Assembly (NCBI GenBank): GCA_033961575.1
Contig: CM066730.1
Span: 156,205,523 to 156,269,522, forward strand
Reading direction: 5' to 3'
Source: Aselliscus stoliczkanus
Taxonomy: Eukaryota > Chordata > Mammalia > Chiroptera > Hipposideridae
Length of the DNA stretch: 64,000 bases
Shown here: one piece after another, positions 1 through 10,504 of the stretch
Numbering within the stretch: position 1 is the first letter of the stretch
Layout: each line of letters opens with the position of its first letter
Notes under the pieces: model-generated
Seen by the model: only the letters and a program-made list of their open reading frames with translations
Database searches by the model: none
What the model was told of the DNA's origin: nothing
Translations under genes and position numbers: made by a program

Positions 1-540
1 GGCAGGAAAGTCTAAATTAGCAATCAGGGAGCCCATGGCAGATCCTACAGAGTCGTGGTGGGGATCCAGGGGCTGTGGGTGCAGCTGCCGCCTTGTGGGC
101 CCCAGTATCCAGGGTTGGGGTGCCCCCACTGGCTTGGACTTGGGTAGTGGAGGAGATTTGCGACCTGCACAGACTAAATGTGGGGAGACTCAGGCAGTGG
201 TTCAAGTGGTTCAAGTGGCATCCTGGGGGGCAGGGGAGAAGGCTGGGCTGGACTCTGGGAGGAGCTTATGTTGGGGGTGCCCTCATCCTGTTGTCTAGGA
301 GACCACCGGAGGTGGCTGGGATGTGGCAGCCATCCCCCCTCCTGCCATCCTTTTGGAGCTGGTTGCCAGGGTTTCCACCGTGTGACCCAAATTCTTGCAA
401 TTTAGGGTAATAGTTGTCCCCTCACTCAGCTTCTGGCAGATTCCATTCAGGTAAAATAGAGCATAGGAGACACACGGGAGGATTATTTGGTCTCAAATGA
501 AGCCATTCCTGACCCTCTTGGGCAGGCAGTAGTTGCAGTC
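1..540. other. Unique noncoding sequence
   Basis: No repeat family or coding signature is recognisable. Short overlapping reading frames occur in several frames at once, with no splice context and no known protein, as expected by chance in G+C-richer mammalian DNA. Confidence 0.5.
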
Positions 541-549
541 AGTATCCAC

Positions 550-690
550 TGGGAACCCACTGTGGCCCAGGGGCCATGCTGAGTGTTGTGTCAACATCCA
601 TTGTCCAGAGGAAGAAAGGCTGAGCTCCTGGCTCCAAGTCCCACAGAGCAAAAGTGGAGCTGGGATTCAAACTCAGGGCAGCATGAGCTT
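550..690 (-). repeat. MIR SINE fragment
   Basis: Diverged match to the reverse of the MIR core: a remnant of the 'cacagagcaaaagtggagc' / 'gggattcaaactcagg' stretch that corresponds to the tRNA-like B-box end read backwards. The 5' and 3' ends have decayed. Confidence 0.5.
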
Positions 691-1085
691 CCTGGCTGTG
701 GTGGCAGAAGTAGGATGACCAGTGGTTTGGCCTGGCCTCATTAGAAGAGCTCCCCACTCCCCGTGAGGTTCACCCTTGTTTCCCAGCAGAGGCTGCAGGT
801 TTGGGGAGAGGAGGGGAGTGGAGGAAGAAGTGGGAGCAGCTCCCTATCATCAGGAGCCAGAGCTTTGAGGAAGAGCATGAGGGCAGAGGAAAGTTGAACA
901 CTCTGAGCTGAATGCAAATATTCGCCTGTCTCTGAGACAAGTGTTTATCAGGAAAATGCTGTGCATAAGGCACTGAGCTACCTGCGTGCTAGGGCTACCT
1001 CGGTGAGCCAAGCAGCCTGCTGTGCCTGCTCTTACAGAGCTTACTATTTAGTGTGTGCGGGTGCGTGTACTTGTGTATGCGCGTG

Positions 1086-1111
1086 CGTGTGTGTGTGTGT
1101 GTGTGTGTGTG
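1086..1111. repeat. (GT)n microsatellite
   Basis: About 13 uninterrupted GT units. They are preceded by an impure purine-pyrimidine stretch (gtgcgggtgcgtgtac) from about 1050. Confidence 0.95.
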
Positions 1112-1159
1112 GTCAGGGGACATGGGCAATATTAGTCACAGCACCAGCTGTGTGATCGT

Positions 1160-1355
1160 AGCTCATACTGATTGAGCGCTTCTTTTATTGACTCATCTAA
1201 TCCTCACACAGCCCTATGGCAGTCTCTGTGGTCCCCATTGTACAGATGAGAGAACAGACGCATTGTGAGGTTAAGCAACTGGCCCTGGGCTGCACAACTA
1301 AAATGTGGTAGAAGCGGCTTCTGAACTTGGGCTGTTTGCTTTCAGGGTCAACACT
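1160..1355 (-). repeat. MIR SINE
   Basis: Reverse-complement MIR: 'tgattgagcgcttc', 'taatcctcacacagccc', 'cccattgtacagatgag', 'ggttaagcaactggccc'. These are in the order of the MIR core read from its 3' end. Nearly complete but diverged. Confidence 0.78.
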
Positions 1356-1369
1356 TTTAGGAATCATAA

Positions 1370-2285
1370 AATAAATACTGACCAGCACATTGTGATATGC
1401 GCTGTGGAAGAAGAAGCAGGGGATGTTGAGGGATGTTAAGATGCTAAGTGTCTGCAGAGCCTTCGTGTGCACACCGCCTGGAGCATTCGCAAAGCTCTTG
1501 CTGTTTATCATGTCACTTCGTTTCCCCAGTGACCCTCGAAGCCTGGGTTAGGACCCCACCTACCAGATAGGGCCAATGTAGCTCAGAAGAGGCCAGACAC
1601 ATGACCAGTGTCATGTGGTTTTTGAGGCCCAAAGGTGACTCCCTAAGCTCCCCATTCCCACCCATGGGCCCATGGCCTCTGGGCTGTTGAGGCCACTTGG
1701 TCCTATACTCACCCTCTGCTCTCTGGGGGGGGGGGCCACAGGCGGGGGCCCTGAGAGCAGTAGACCATGCCAGCTGCCATTCCTGGTGTGCTCGAGTGAC
1801 ATTTCTGTTGTCTGGCCTCTCTGGGCTGTGAGCTGTCCCCTGGGGTTGCCTGCTATACCTGAAGGGAAGGCTGATGGCCTCAGCTGTGAGAGCCATGTTG
1901 ATTCTGGCCCCTGGACTCGCCCCTCCCATTTCTTTCCCTTCTTGTCAGCTGCTGTCCTCACACTGTACTCAAGGAGCTGTCCAGGGTCTGAGGCTCCTGC
2001 CCTGTGTCTCTTTGGGGACCCCTGCATCCCCAGGGAAGCTGAGGCTCTGGTATCCCAGACCCATGGGCGCCATCTTTTGACTAGTGCTCAGCTCTCCCGT
2101 GCAGCCTTGGTGGCCCCACAAGGGCCTATTCCCCAGCAGCACCTGTCATTTCCAGGACTCTCATTCATGCAGGGTCCTGATGCTTCCTCTCTCGAACACC
2201 ACCCTGATCCTCAAGACTCACCCTTCATCTGGTGGCATCAGAGAAGACCCTGCTGACCCGCTGACACAATGTCCATGGCATGTTA
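1370..2285. other. Unique noncoding sequence
   Basis: G+C-rich, with a G run near 1726-1735. A 194-codon open frame (1672-2256, +) overlaps another plus-strand frame and minus-strand frames. It is proline/serine-rich like other GC-driven chance ORFs and shows no known domain. Confidence 0.45.
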
Positions 2286-2289
2286 CTGG

Positions 2290-2615
2290 AATTTTGTGTC
2301 ACATACCCATTTTATAGATCAGTAAGCTGATGCCTGCAGGAGGTGAGTGCCTCACCCAAGATAAGAAGTAGAGCTGAAGGGCCGGCCGAGTGGCTCAGTT
2401 GGTTAAGAGCTCTCTCAAGAGTGTGAGCTGAGCTCTGGGCAATGGCGGTTTGATGCCAGCCCGAGCTGAGTTGCCGTTGAGCTGCCAACAGGTGGCAGGA
2501 TGGCTCAGCTAAACAAAAAAACAAAACAAACAAACAAAAAAAAAGAAAACAAAAAAGAAGTAGAGCTGACCTTCTGAAATCCAGAGTTAATACTCTGGAG
2601 ACAAGAAGAGGCACT
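2290..2615 (-). repeat. MIR-type fragment split by a younger SINE
   Basis: The left part (about 2290-2362) contains 'cacatacccattttatag', and the right part resumes after 2570. The SINE at 2379-2554 separates them, which dates the MIR-like piece as older. Short and diverged. Confidence 0.5.
2379..2554 (+). mobile_element. tRNA-derived SINE with perfect TSD
   Basis: Starts 'gggccggccgagtggctc' (A-box region), has a degraded B box 'ggtttgatgcc', then 'gagctgccaacaggtggcag', and ends in an A-rich tail (aaac/aaaac). A perfect 15-bp TSD, aagaagtagagctga, lies at 2363-2377 and 2555-2569. The exact TSD indicates a fairly recent insertion. The same family occurs reversed at 57205-57346. Confidence 0.93.
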
Positions 2616-2904
2616 GGGAGTCAGGCACCTGGCATTCTGTGACAGTTTTGTCATTGTTCTGTGTGACCTTGAACAAAGTGGCACATTATTTTAAAGCCTT
2701 TTCTGGTAGCTGTCCCCATCTCCCTCCTCCCCCAGAACTGGCCACCCTATTTTGCACAGCCCCCATCTCGGCACACAGGTTCCTTCTTACACTGCTCACT
2801 TAGGTACAAGCCTGCTGCCCCCTCCACCAGCCAGCGCCCTCCAAAAAGGTGGAGTCATGTCCCTTTTGGCAGGCCTCGACTCTTCCTCCCAGCCCTCGAG
2901 CCCA

Positions 2905-3040
2905 GTGCCTCTCACCAAGGAGCTTGTTAAAATTTAGATACTCATTTTGTAGGTCTGGGGGCTAAGACTCCCCATTTCTAAGAAGCCCCCCAGATGATAT
3001 GATGCCACTGGCCCCTGGACACACTCTGAGTTGCCAGGCT
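2905..3040. mobile_element. MER5-like hAT fragment
   Basis: 'ggagcttgttaaaattt' followed by 'aggtctgggggctaag' and 'ccccagatgatatgatg' resembles the inner part of MER5A/5B nonautonomous hAT-Charlie elements. Terminal repeats are not preserved, so the orientation is not assigned. Confidence 0.5.
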
Positions 3041-3334
3041 CACCCCTCCGAGGTAAGCCTGCAGAGATCCAGCATCCTTGCTGCCCCCTCCCACAGTCAG
3101 CTTCGAGCCTTGGCTGGAGCACTGCTAATAGCAGCAACGTTATTATCCATGGGGTGAGGTGCCGTTACCATGCAGATTTTGTCACTCAAATCCTCCTCCC
3201 CACACCAGATTGAGCTTCATCCCCAGGGATTACAAGCGAGGGTCAAAGCCTTCTGGGCTCACTCCCCTGCTGGCAAGGCAGCCACAGTTTCTTCAGCAGG
3301 CCTGGGACTATCTCCTTTATACATTCAAAACTTG

Positions 3335-3545
3335 GTAAGGTTCTCCCCTAAAGTGTGGTTGTGAACTGCATGCAATACTTCAGGCGTGTCTGGCTAGAGC
3401 AGATGCAGGGGAGAAAATCTCCTCCCTTAATCTGTACACCATGCTCTTATTGCTATAGCCTCAGAGGGAACTTCATGACTTCCGCAGCCACCTCACTCTG
3501 CTGGCACGTTTCTCCCTTATGGTCGCCAGAGGACACCAGAGGTTT
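3335..3545 (-). repeat. CR1-clade LINE (L3-like) fragment
   Basis: 'gtgaactgcatgcaatact', 'caggcgtgtctggctagag' and the following 'gaaaatctcctcccttaat' recall the reverse of CR1/L3 3' sequences ('aatactccaggtgtggtctgacc' type). A second piece of the same sort is at 30955-31150. Family assigned from memory. Confidence 0.5.
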
Positions 3546-3579
3546 GCCTTCACACAAATTGCTGTCATAGAACAATCCT

Positions 3580-4030
3580 TAATAAGTGACAACTCTGTCA
3601 TATGACAGTCCTAAGGAATGTGGTGTGCTCAGCAGGTGGCCCCTTCTTCCCTTCTGACCCATCATGGACTCACGGGTCTCCGCAGCTGCCTTGTGGGCCT
3701 GCCCATTGGAATTGTGTTCTCTTTATTGGGTGTGATGGTCTCGCATTTTTGTCCTGCCTCTTCCCCCTCTTCCCCATGACGGCTCAGGAACCACAAACTC
3801 ACCGCTTGCCCCGTTGTCTCCTTTGTGCTTCTGGAACTAGTGGTAGCAGGAGAAGGTCTAAATTAGGGAGCCTGATACAAACACGAACTCGTCTTTTCTG
3901 AAGGAACCACTGTAAAGCCCAGGCCTTGGGGACCTATCATGTGCCACGTGGAGGTCAAGGGGCTGTTTGCATCTGTCATTTGCCTGACTCCAAAGCCCTA
4001 TGGAAAAGGGCTGGTGGAGGGGATGGGAAC
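3580..4030. other. Unique noncoding sequence
   Basis: No repeat or coding feature recognised. One 99-codon open frame (3602-3901, +) has no recognisable protein similarity. Confidence 0.4.
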
Positions 4031-4032
4031 AT

Positions 4033-4200
4033 TTCATTCATTCATTCATTGAATAGGCATGCATTGAACACCTACCATGTGGGTGCTGGGGAAACAGGAG
4101 AAAGGTAGAAGAGGCTCCTGTTTTCATGGAATAATGACATTCAATATGGGTGACAGACAAGACACCCACATAGAGGGAAAGAAGCCAGGGACAGAGATGG
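4033..4200 (-). repeat. (ATTC)n tail plus L2/MIR-era repeat
   Basis: A short (ATTC)n run is followed by 'cattgaacacctaccatgtg' and 'gggtgctggggaaac', the reversed 3' end typical of L2-type repeats whose tails decay to TGAA repeats. Confidence 0.5.
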
Positions 4201-4224
4201 GAGAAGGAAGCTGCTTTGGTCAGA

Positions 4225-4400
4225 GACAGTATGCACAGAGGTTAAGGAGCCACTTCTGAGACTGGGATACCTGGGTTCAAATTCTAACCCTGGTTGTGTG
4301 GCCCTGGATAAGTTAACAGCTCCATGCCTCAGTCTTCTCACTTCCTGGGTTGTTACAAAGCAGCTGCCGCAGTGCCTGGCACAGAGTTAGTGCCTCTTGT
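4225..4400 (+). repeat. MIR SINE
   Basis: Forward MIR: 'tacctgggttcaaattc' (B box), 'gtgtggccctggataag', 'gcctcagtcttctcac' and 'gcagtgcctggcacagag', in order. Confidence 0.8.
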
Positions 4401-4640
4401 TACATGGGGTGGTCTAAGAAGAATTTTTTGAAAAGAGGTGATATTTAAGGTTTCACAGGAGCCAGCTATGCACAGAACAGGAGAAAGCGGAACAGCAGGT
4501 GCAGAGGCCCTGAGGCAGGAAAAAGCTTGGCTTGTTTTGGGGGAAATGAAAGGAGGTCAATGTCAGTGGTTTGGATTATAATCTGAGACCAATGAGGAAC
4601 TACTGATGGATTCAAATGGGGATCCAGTCTAGTTTGCTTT
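4400..4640 (+). repeat. Ancient interspersed repeat, class uncertain
   Basis: 'gcagaggccctgaggcag' and 'ggatccagtctag' in a G/A-rich context match a widespread old mammalian repeat usually lying next to L2-type 3' ends. Related pieces appear to lie at 10640-10920, 27730-28010, 31165-31430, 36060-36250 and 60345-60720. I cannot name the family with certainty. Confidence 0.35.
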
Positions 4641-5400
4641 TTCAGGTTGGTGTGTGCTGTGGTGCAGAGATGCTGTGCAGGGAGCCAGGAGTGGGGCCGC
4701 CGAAGACCAGAATCCCAGCCCTTGGCCTGGCTCTGAGCCAAGCCCATAAACCCGCCTGGAACTGGTGCCAATAAGGGTGGTGGAAGAAGCACCTCCCCGC
4801 TGTTCCTGAACCTTCTCAGTCCACCAGGGCCTTGAAGGGAGAAGCGAAGAGGCCCGGAGGGGAGCTTTTGAAAGATGTCATTTTGCATCTTAATTGCATG
4901 CTAAGCAGGCCCGTGGGCAGGGCCAGCTGCAGAGCATAAACTGCCACCAAACTCCGGTGACTCAGGCCACAGAGCCTTAAAATATTTATTTTTCACTGCA
5001 TTTGGAATTCAGCATCTGTGAGGGAGCCACCACCAGGAAGCGGAGGTGGAAGCGGAGACCTGTTGGCAATAGCAATCTAGAAACAATGCAGGGCTGCCGG
5101 GGTCCTGCCTCTGGTGCAGTGGGCCGGCGGTGTGCTGGTGCCTTGCTCGCTGGGCCGGCTGGCCGTCCCAGGCACCTCAGGGAGATCTTAGCTTCCTCTG
5201 TTACAAATTGATTTTCCGCTTTATAGCCTGGGCCCATAGTTTGCAGCCCATCCGTCTCACATTCCTTTTGGGTCCATTTGAGGGAAAAAAAAAAATCTAA
5301 CTTTGATTCCTGGACACATGATATGTGAGTGGGCGTATTCTGGGACTGTCTATGTATGTCTTCATTGACACAAAGATCTGACTGTCCTGGGGGGGGCGGG
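4640..5400. other. Unique noncoding sequence
   Basis: No repeat recognised. A short AT-rich island (about 4975-5020, 'cttaaaatatttatttttc') sits between G+C-rich flanks and could belong to a conserved element. Overlapping open frames of 140 and 139 codons on the minus strand show no family. Confidence 0.4.
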
Positions 5401-5409
5401 GGCACAGTT

Positions 5410-5625
5410 AGCAGGGTGGCTTAGAAGGTAGCGGAGTTGCATTTCACTCCCACCACTAGCCAGCACCATGACCTTGGCCAGGGAAGGCCCTATACCTCTC
5501 TGCCCTTCATCTGAAAAGTTGGGACTAGAGCTCCAATCTTACAGGGCTGTCTGAGATTATTCATGCGGAATACTTGGCCCAGTGCCTGGCTGGTCCTGAA
5601 GTCTCTGTAAATGGTGGATATTATT
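5410..5625 (+). repeat. MIR SINE
   Basis: Diverged forward MIR: 'ccatgaccttggccaggg', 'cttcatctgaaaag', 'gcccagtgcctggctgg', and the 3' end decaying into 'tattattattatg'. Confidence 0.65.
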
Positions 5626-5849
5626 ATTATGATGGATGCATTCTGTAGAATGTGAGCCCTGCTCAGGGGACTCCCAGATGACCCATGGGGAAGCTGGCCA
5701 TGGACTCTTGGGCACCTGGATGCCAGGGAAGGGCTCAGGATGGGGAGGAGACTCAGGGAGGGGGAGAGCAAGCAGCATCAGCCTCTCGGGCATCGGCATG
5801 GCTGTTGGTGGGGTGGGGCGGTGGGGGAGCTTAATGTTTGATGACTCAG

Positions 5850-5990
5850 ATCCAGCTCTTTTATTTCAGAGCCTCTGCCGAGAGGCTGAGAGCTGGCTGG
5901 ATTACCATGAAGTGCTCCTAATTTGCACAGAGAGATAAGGAGCTCATCATAATTGAGAGAGGGGGGACTGCTATTCCCAAGCAGCTGTTG
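5850..5990. other. Candidate conserved noncoding element
   Basis: A repeat-free AT-rich block between G+C-rich flanks, with 'cttttatttcagagcc', 'gtgctcctaatttgcac', a GATA-like 'agagataag' and 'atcataattgag'. The reading frames across it are not coding-like. The regulatory role is inferred from composition only. Confidence 0.3.
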
Positions 5991-6545
5991 CAGTCTGGTC
6001 CTAGGTGAACCAGAATCCCTGGCTGGCAGGGAGGGGTGCCTGGGCTTACTCTGCCTCAGGGCCCTGCAGAAGCTGGTCTCAGTCCTGGTCACCATGGCAG
6101 GAGGTGGCAGGGGACAGACAGACCCTCCTAGACAGAGGTGCTTCAGAGAGAGACATGGACACAGAGAAGCCAGAACTCATATTCCTGAAAATCGGACAAG
6201 TTATTGAGCTTTGTGAATGCCTGTCCTGCCCAAGGGATGCAGGGCTTTAAATTGGAGGCTGGACTGCAATTGATCTATCCTCTCCTTCAATCACTTCCTC
6301 CGCCCTGCTGCCTGGGGTGCAGGGAAAGGTGACCCAGCTGCTTTTCATCCCCAAGCTTGCTTAGCCTGGGCCTGGGCTCCTACCACTGGAAGGACAGAAG
6401 GCAGATCTTGGGAAGAACTTCCTAAAGAAGCATTAAGGGGCCTGGGCAATCCTTGTTTCAAGAATCATTTAGGGAGAGGCCTCTGCCCAACACCCCCTTT
6501 CCTGGCTCTGAGCCTCCCTCATGCCTGAGCAAGAGAAGGGTTTTC
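5990..6545. other. Unique noncoding sequence
   Basis: No repeat, coding feature or clear motif recognised. Confidence 0.4.
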
Positions 6546-6549
6546 TTAG

Positions 6550-6660
6550 ACTTTGTTTCATAGGCTTCTCATAGCAACCCTGAGAAGTGTACATCATCCC
6601 TATTCTACAGAGAAGGAAACTGAGGCGCAGACAGGCAATCTCAGGATCAAGCTAGGACAG
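6550..6660 (-). repeat. MIR SINE fragment
   Basis: Reverse MIR core: 'tagcaaccctgagaagtg', 'cctattctacagagaagg', 'aactgaggcgcagacagg'. The tRNA-like end is missing. Confidence 0.72.
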
Positions 6661-7250
6661 GGCTGCTGTCTTCAGGAATAGAGTCCTGAGCACTGTCCTA
6701 CGGGGTGGCAGGCTGGCTACTGGGCAGCTGCTGAGGCTATAGAGGCAAGGAGAGGAGGCAGGATGGTCATGGCGGGGTCTTCTGAGGCTGCAGGAAGGGC
6801 TACTCTGCAGGGCTGGGGTTCCTGGTGCTGAGAGACTGCAGTGAGTGGGCTCATGGAAGCCACCTCCCTTCCGGTCCGTCCTGCTGCCCTGCTGTAGTAT
6901 GGGCAGAGTGGGCAGCGATGGGGAGATTGCACAGCGGGAAGAGCACTGGGCTGAGAGTCTCGGGTCCTGGGCAGGAATCCAGCCTCCATTCATTCGATAA
7001 ACATCTGTTGAACACCTTGGTATTATCCCATTGAATCCCCATGACAGCTCCTTGAGGAGACACTCTTTCCGTGTTTCATTGATTCCAAGATGTACTCTTA
7101 GAATGGGAAACATCTTATGATTGATGAGGTTATAACTGATAGCATTTTTCCTTCTTAGTGGTCTATGCAATAGTGGCATGTCGTACAGCCAACCAATAGC
7201 TCTATGAAAGACAGAACTATCCCAATATTACAAATAAAGAAATAATAATA
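6660..7250. other. Unique sequence with a decayed L2/MIR patch
   Basis: Mostly unassigned. About 6980-7060 has 'attcattcgataaacatc' and 'tgaacaccttgg', suggesting an L2-type 3' end. The 175-codon minus-strand frame (6652-7179) crosses this patch and is not coding-like. Confidence 0.4.
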
Positions 7251-7445
7251 ACGCTAATAGTATTAATAGATAACATTTGTTAAGTGTTGCCCATATACCA
7301 GGCACTAGATTAAGAACTTTGTTGTTATTTTTATTATTTCCATTTTGCAGATGAGAAAACTAAGGCTGAAGAGGTTACTCAAGGTCATAAAGCAGAGATG
7401 GTAGCACAAGGATTGGCAACAAGTCTGGCTGACTCCAGCTCCTGG
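7250..7445 (-). repeat. MIR SINE
   Basis: Reverse MIR, nearly complete: 'ttaagtgttgcccatatacc', 'aggcactagattaag', 'ttccattttgcagatgag', 'aaggtcataaagcag'. Confidence 0.82.
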
Positions 7446-7449
7446 GGTT

Positions 7450-8015
7450 CTTGACCACCACAGGAACACTGCTGCGTCCAGCTGCTCTGGGCGAGGTCTG
7501 TGCTGGGCGCTGGGGAAGAGCTGTGAGCCAGGCAGATGCGATTCTGGCCTGTTCAGACCTTTAGCAACCTGGCGAGGGTAGCAGTGGGGACTGAGATGGC
7601 TCTGGAGACCTGGAGAAACTGCTGATGAGGGTGGGGGTGGGGAAGATGGGGGGAGTGGGTACCAGGTGATGCTCCGGAATGAGGATTGGGGATGCTAGGG
7701 TAACTGATGGGGGTACTCTACAAAGGACATGGCCTTTAGCTCTCTCACCACCTTGCTTCCCGCCTCTTTTTTTGCCACTGTCCCTTATATACCATCACCT
7801 TCTCCAGGCAAGGGGACAGCAGAGTCATGGGATCAGTGTGCCTCAACTAGCTCTTGCCAAGAAGTGACTGAAGCCCCAAACCCCAATAAAGCCAAATTGC
7901 TGAACAGGAGAGCCATGGACAGGTGGATAAGGGAGCTGATGGTGGAGCCTCGCAAACTGTGACAGGAGGGCCAATTAGCTTCTGAGTGTCAGGTCCCAGT
8001 GGGGGCAGGAGTGCT
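7450..8015. other. Unique noncoding sequence
   Basis: No assigned repeat. Contains 'gctgggcgctggggaag' near 7503-7520, which may be a small decayed old repeat. Nothing coding. Confidence 0.35.
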
Positions 8016-8019
8016 TGTT

Positions 8020-8155
8020 GGATAGGCTGCAGTCTTCGAGGCCAGATAACTTGGGTTCTAATCTGGGCTTCACCACTTACTCACTGTGTGGCTCAGGCAA
8101 GCTTGGTTATTTCTCTGAGCCTTGGTTTCCTCATCTATAAAATGGGAATAATAAT
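8020..8155 (+). repeat. MIR SINE, 5' part (interrupted)
   Basis: Forward MIR head and core: 'taacttgggttctaatc', 'accacttactcactgtg', 'ttcctcatctataaaatg', then 'ggaataataattg', where an MLT1 LTR cuts in. The element continues at 8690. Confidence 0.85.
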
Positions 8156-8469
8156 TGTATTAGTGATCTATTGCTGCATAATAAATATCCCTCAAAACTG
8201 AGTAGCTGAAAACAATGCATGTTTTTTATCTTGCTCTGCTCAGGGCATCTCACAGGCTGCAGTCAAGATATCACTGGGCTGTAGTTTCATCTGAAGACTG
8301 TGTTGGGGAAGGACCCACTTCCTAATTTACGCACAAGTTGTTGGCAGGATTGAATCCCTCAAGGATTATTGGACTGAGGGATTGGAAGGATGCTGCTCAG
8401 TTTATTGCCACAGGGGGCTTTCTAGCTGGGGGGGGGTGTAGTGAGGAGGGGGAGAGAGATAGAGAGAGG

Positions 8470-8520
<51 letters not shown>

Positions 8521-8689
8521 CAAGTCGCAGCCTGTTATAACCTAGTCTCAGAAGGGACATGCCATCACCTTGGCCCTACTCTAGTCATGAAAAGCGAGTC
8601 ACTAGGTCCAACCCACCCTCAAGGTGAGGGATTATTACACAGGGTCATGAATGGCAGGAGATGGGGATCACTGGGATCGATACAATAAT
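8156..8689 (-). mobile_element. MLT1 LTR (ERVL-MaLR) inside a MIR
   Basis: Reads in reverse as an MLT1-type solo LTR: 'tattagtgatctattgctgc' at the left, 'gctgcagtcaagatatc', 'cttataacctagtctcag'-like sequence, 'agtcactaggtcc', and 'ggggatcactggg' at the right. An internal purine stretch has expanded into (GA)n. No retroviral coding sequence accompanies it. Confidence 0.8.
8471..8517. repeat. (GA)n microsatellite
   Basis: About 23 clean GA units within a longer purine-rich stretch from 8430. They lie inside the MLT1 LTR, where related LTRs carry a short GA-rich segment. Confidence 0.95.
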
Positions 8690-8815
8690 GTGTGGATTTG
8701 TGGGAAAGTCAGAAAGATTAAATGAGATCTGCATGTAGGCAATTAGCATGCTGCCTGGCACATAGTATATGCTCAATAAATTGCCTGTTGTTACTGTTGT
8801 TATTCTCAAAGCCAG
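8690..8815 (+). repeat. MIR SINE, 3' part (interrupted)
   Basis: Resumes the MIR begun at 8020: 'agattaaatgagatc', 'gctgcctggcacatag', 'tatgctcaataaattg', 'ttgttactgttgttatt'. Together with the first part it makes a near-complete MIR. Confidence 0.85.
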
Positions 8816-8889
8816 CCTGGGCTGAGGAGAAGACAGGACAGAATCCAACACTGTCTTCCATTCTTATTGGCCCAACACCGAGAGATGAG

Positions 8890-9080
8890 CCCACCCACCC
8901 CGCCTCCAGGTGACCAATCCCATCAGTTTCCTCAGGCTCCCTTCAGATGTCCCCTCCTCCGGGAGGCTTTGCCCCAAGCTTCCCTGAGCCCCTGCTCTTT
9001 GTTTGCCGCACTGACCCCAGCAGGGCTGATAATCAGCAAGACCCCACTGCTATTGTCTCTTATCTCATAGGCCTTAGGCA
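8890..9080 (+). repeat. L2 LINE 3' region fragment
   Basis: 'tcccttcagatgtcccctcc', 'gggaggctttgcccc' and 'cttccctgagcccc' follow the order of the L2 3' region (an ORF2 end read as 'ctcagatgtcacctcctc...gaagccttccctg'). Confidence 0.6.
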
Positions 9081-9335
9081 GGGCGGCACTACCATGTTTG
9101 AGGTTTATAGGTTTCTGGGATGGAGCAGTGAAAGTTTTATATTTTTCATCTGGAAGGAAACACTGTGATGTTCATATCATTGCAAAATAAACAGAACTGT
9201 GACTTCTGTTTCATAATTGATGTACCTTCTTTATGTACTTTTTTGATGGTTCTAACATGTTACTGACAGTTGCATGATTTTTCTCTCCCTCTGGAAAATT
9301 AGGGGAGGGGGTCATGTGACACCTTCACACTCTGA
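9080..9335. other. Unique AT-rich sequence
   Basis: Contains 'tgcaaaataaacagaac' and 'aattgatgtaccttc'. No family recognised and no coding frame. Confidence 0.35.
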
Positions 9336-9465
9336 AAGCTCTGCTGATGTTAAAGATGAGCAAACTGCCACTCAGGGTGGTAGGTGATTGGCCCCAAATT
9401 ACAAAACGGTGGAACCAGAAGGTGAAGCTAGGTCTCTGGTTCCAAGCCTATGCACGGTCTTTATA
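9335..9465 (-). repeat. MIR3-like fragment
   Basis: 'tgttaaagatgagcaaactg', 'aggtgattggccccaaat' and 'tctctggttccaagcc' match a diverged reversed MIR or MIR3 core. Confidence 0.55.
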
Positions 9466-9600
9466 TTGTATTCATTCATTCATTCATTCATTCATTCATT
9501 CATTATTCAAGCCATATTGTTTCTTCCCTTCTATGTGCCAGCCTCTGTGCCAGGTGCTAGGAACAGAGTGATGTGCACGTTTTTGTTCCAGCCCTAAAAA
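9466..9600 (-). repeat. (ATTC)n plus L2-type 3' end
   Basis: Eight or more ATTC units (9471-9506) precede 'ttctatgtgccagcctctg' and 'gtgccaggtgctagg', the reversed 3' end of an L2-type element whose tail became the microsatellite. Confidence 0.6.
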
Positions 9601-9649
9601 GCTTCTCATGTTTCCCTTCTCTCTCCCCCCACTCCCACTGGGTTATAAC

Positions 9650-10000
9650 TTTTCTTTTTTTTTTTTAATTAAAAATATTATTTATTTATTTTGTATGTAT
9701 TTGAATCTAAAGAACAAAATAAACAAACAAAACAGAAACAGGCTCAGAAATACAAAGAACAAACTGATAACTGCCAGAGAGCAGGGTGGGGTTTGGGGAA
9801 CTAGATGAAAAAAGTGAAGGGATTAGGAAGTACAAACTGGCAGTTACAAAATAGTCACGGGGATGTAAAGTACAGTATAGAGAATCTAGTCAATAATGTT
9901 GTGACTACTATGTATAGTGCCAGATGGGTACTAGACTAATTGGGGAATGACTGTATAAATTATAGAAATAACACTATGCCTTACACCTGGATTGTAACAT
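9650..10000 (+). repeat. L1 LINE 3' UTR fragment
   Basis: 'agaacaaactgataactgcc', 'gggattaggaagtac', 'gtcacggggatgtaaag', 'agtcaataatgttgtgac' and 'ccttacacctgg' follow the forward L1 3' UTR. The run before it (ttttctttttttttttaatt) is unusual for a 5'-truncated L1 and may be local slippage. Confidence 0.78.
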
Positions 10001-10319
10001 TACCAAATAGAGCCCCCACTTTCTCAACATCTCTCCTTCCCTGTGTCTGCTACGTGGCTTTGAATTTGGAGTGGGGTTTTAAGGAGGGCTTCTATCAGCC
10101 TGTGCTTTGGGTGGAAATATGGCAGGAAATGACCTTAAGGTCTCAAAAGAGAAGGATCTGACCAGATACAAAAGTTGGATGGGAGTTGGTCAAACAGAGG
10201 CCCCAGTGGGAAATGAGGAACGAAGTGTAGATGAAAGCATCCGGCTGACATTTAACGGCAGGTCCTTCTCCAACCCGTGCCAGCTCCCAGCCTCTCCCTT
10301 CTCCCCTCCATGGCCCTCG

Positions 10320-10504
10320 AGGAGTTAAACCCCAACCGCTGCCCTCCTGCCCAGTGAGCCAGGCAATGGGATTGCAGTTAATGGTAATTTGAACAAGTTT
10401 GGTCAACTAGAAATACATAAGGAGATTGAAACATGAAAATGCCCTCGAAATTTATACAATTGCTATATTGTAGCTCAGCCAGCTGTTAACTTCATTGTAT
10501 GAAA
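10320..10504. other. Candidate conserved noncoding element
   Basis: Repeat-free AT-rich block: 'gcagttaatggtaatttg', 'atttatacaattgctatatt', 'cagccagctgttaacttc'. It directly adjoins the ancient repeat copy at 10505-10600, so the pair may form one older unit. Confidence 0.3.

Noticed and set aside
1672..2256. 194-codon plus-strand frame
   Set aside because: No homology recognised, low-complexity Pro/Ser/Gly content, overlapped by other open frames.
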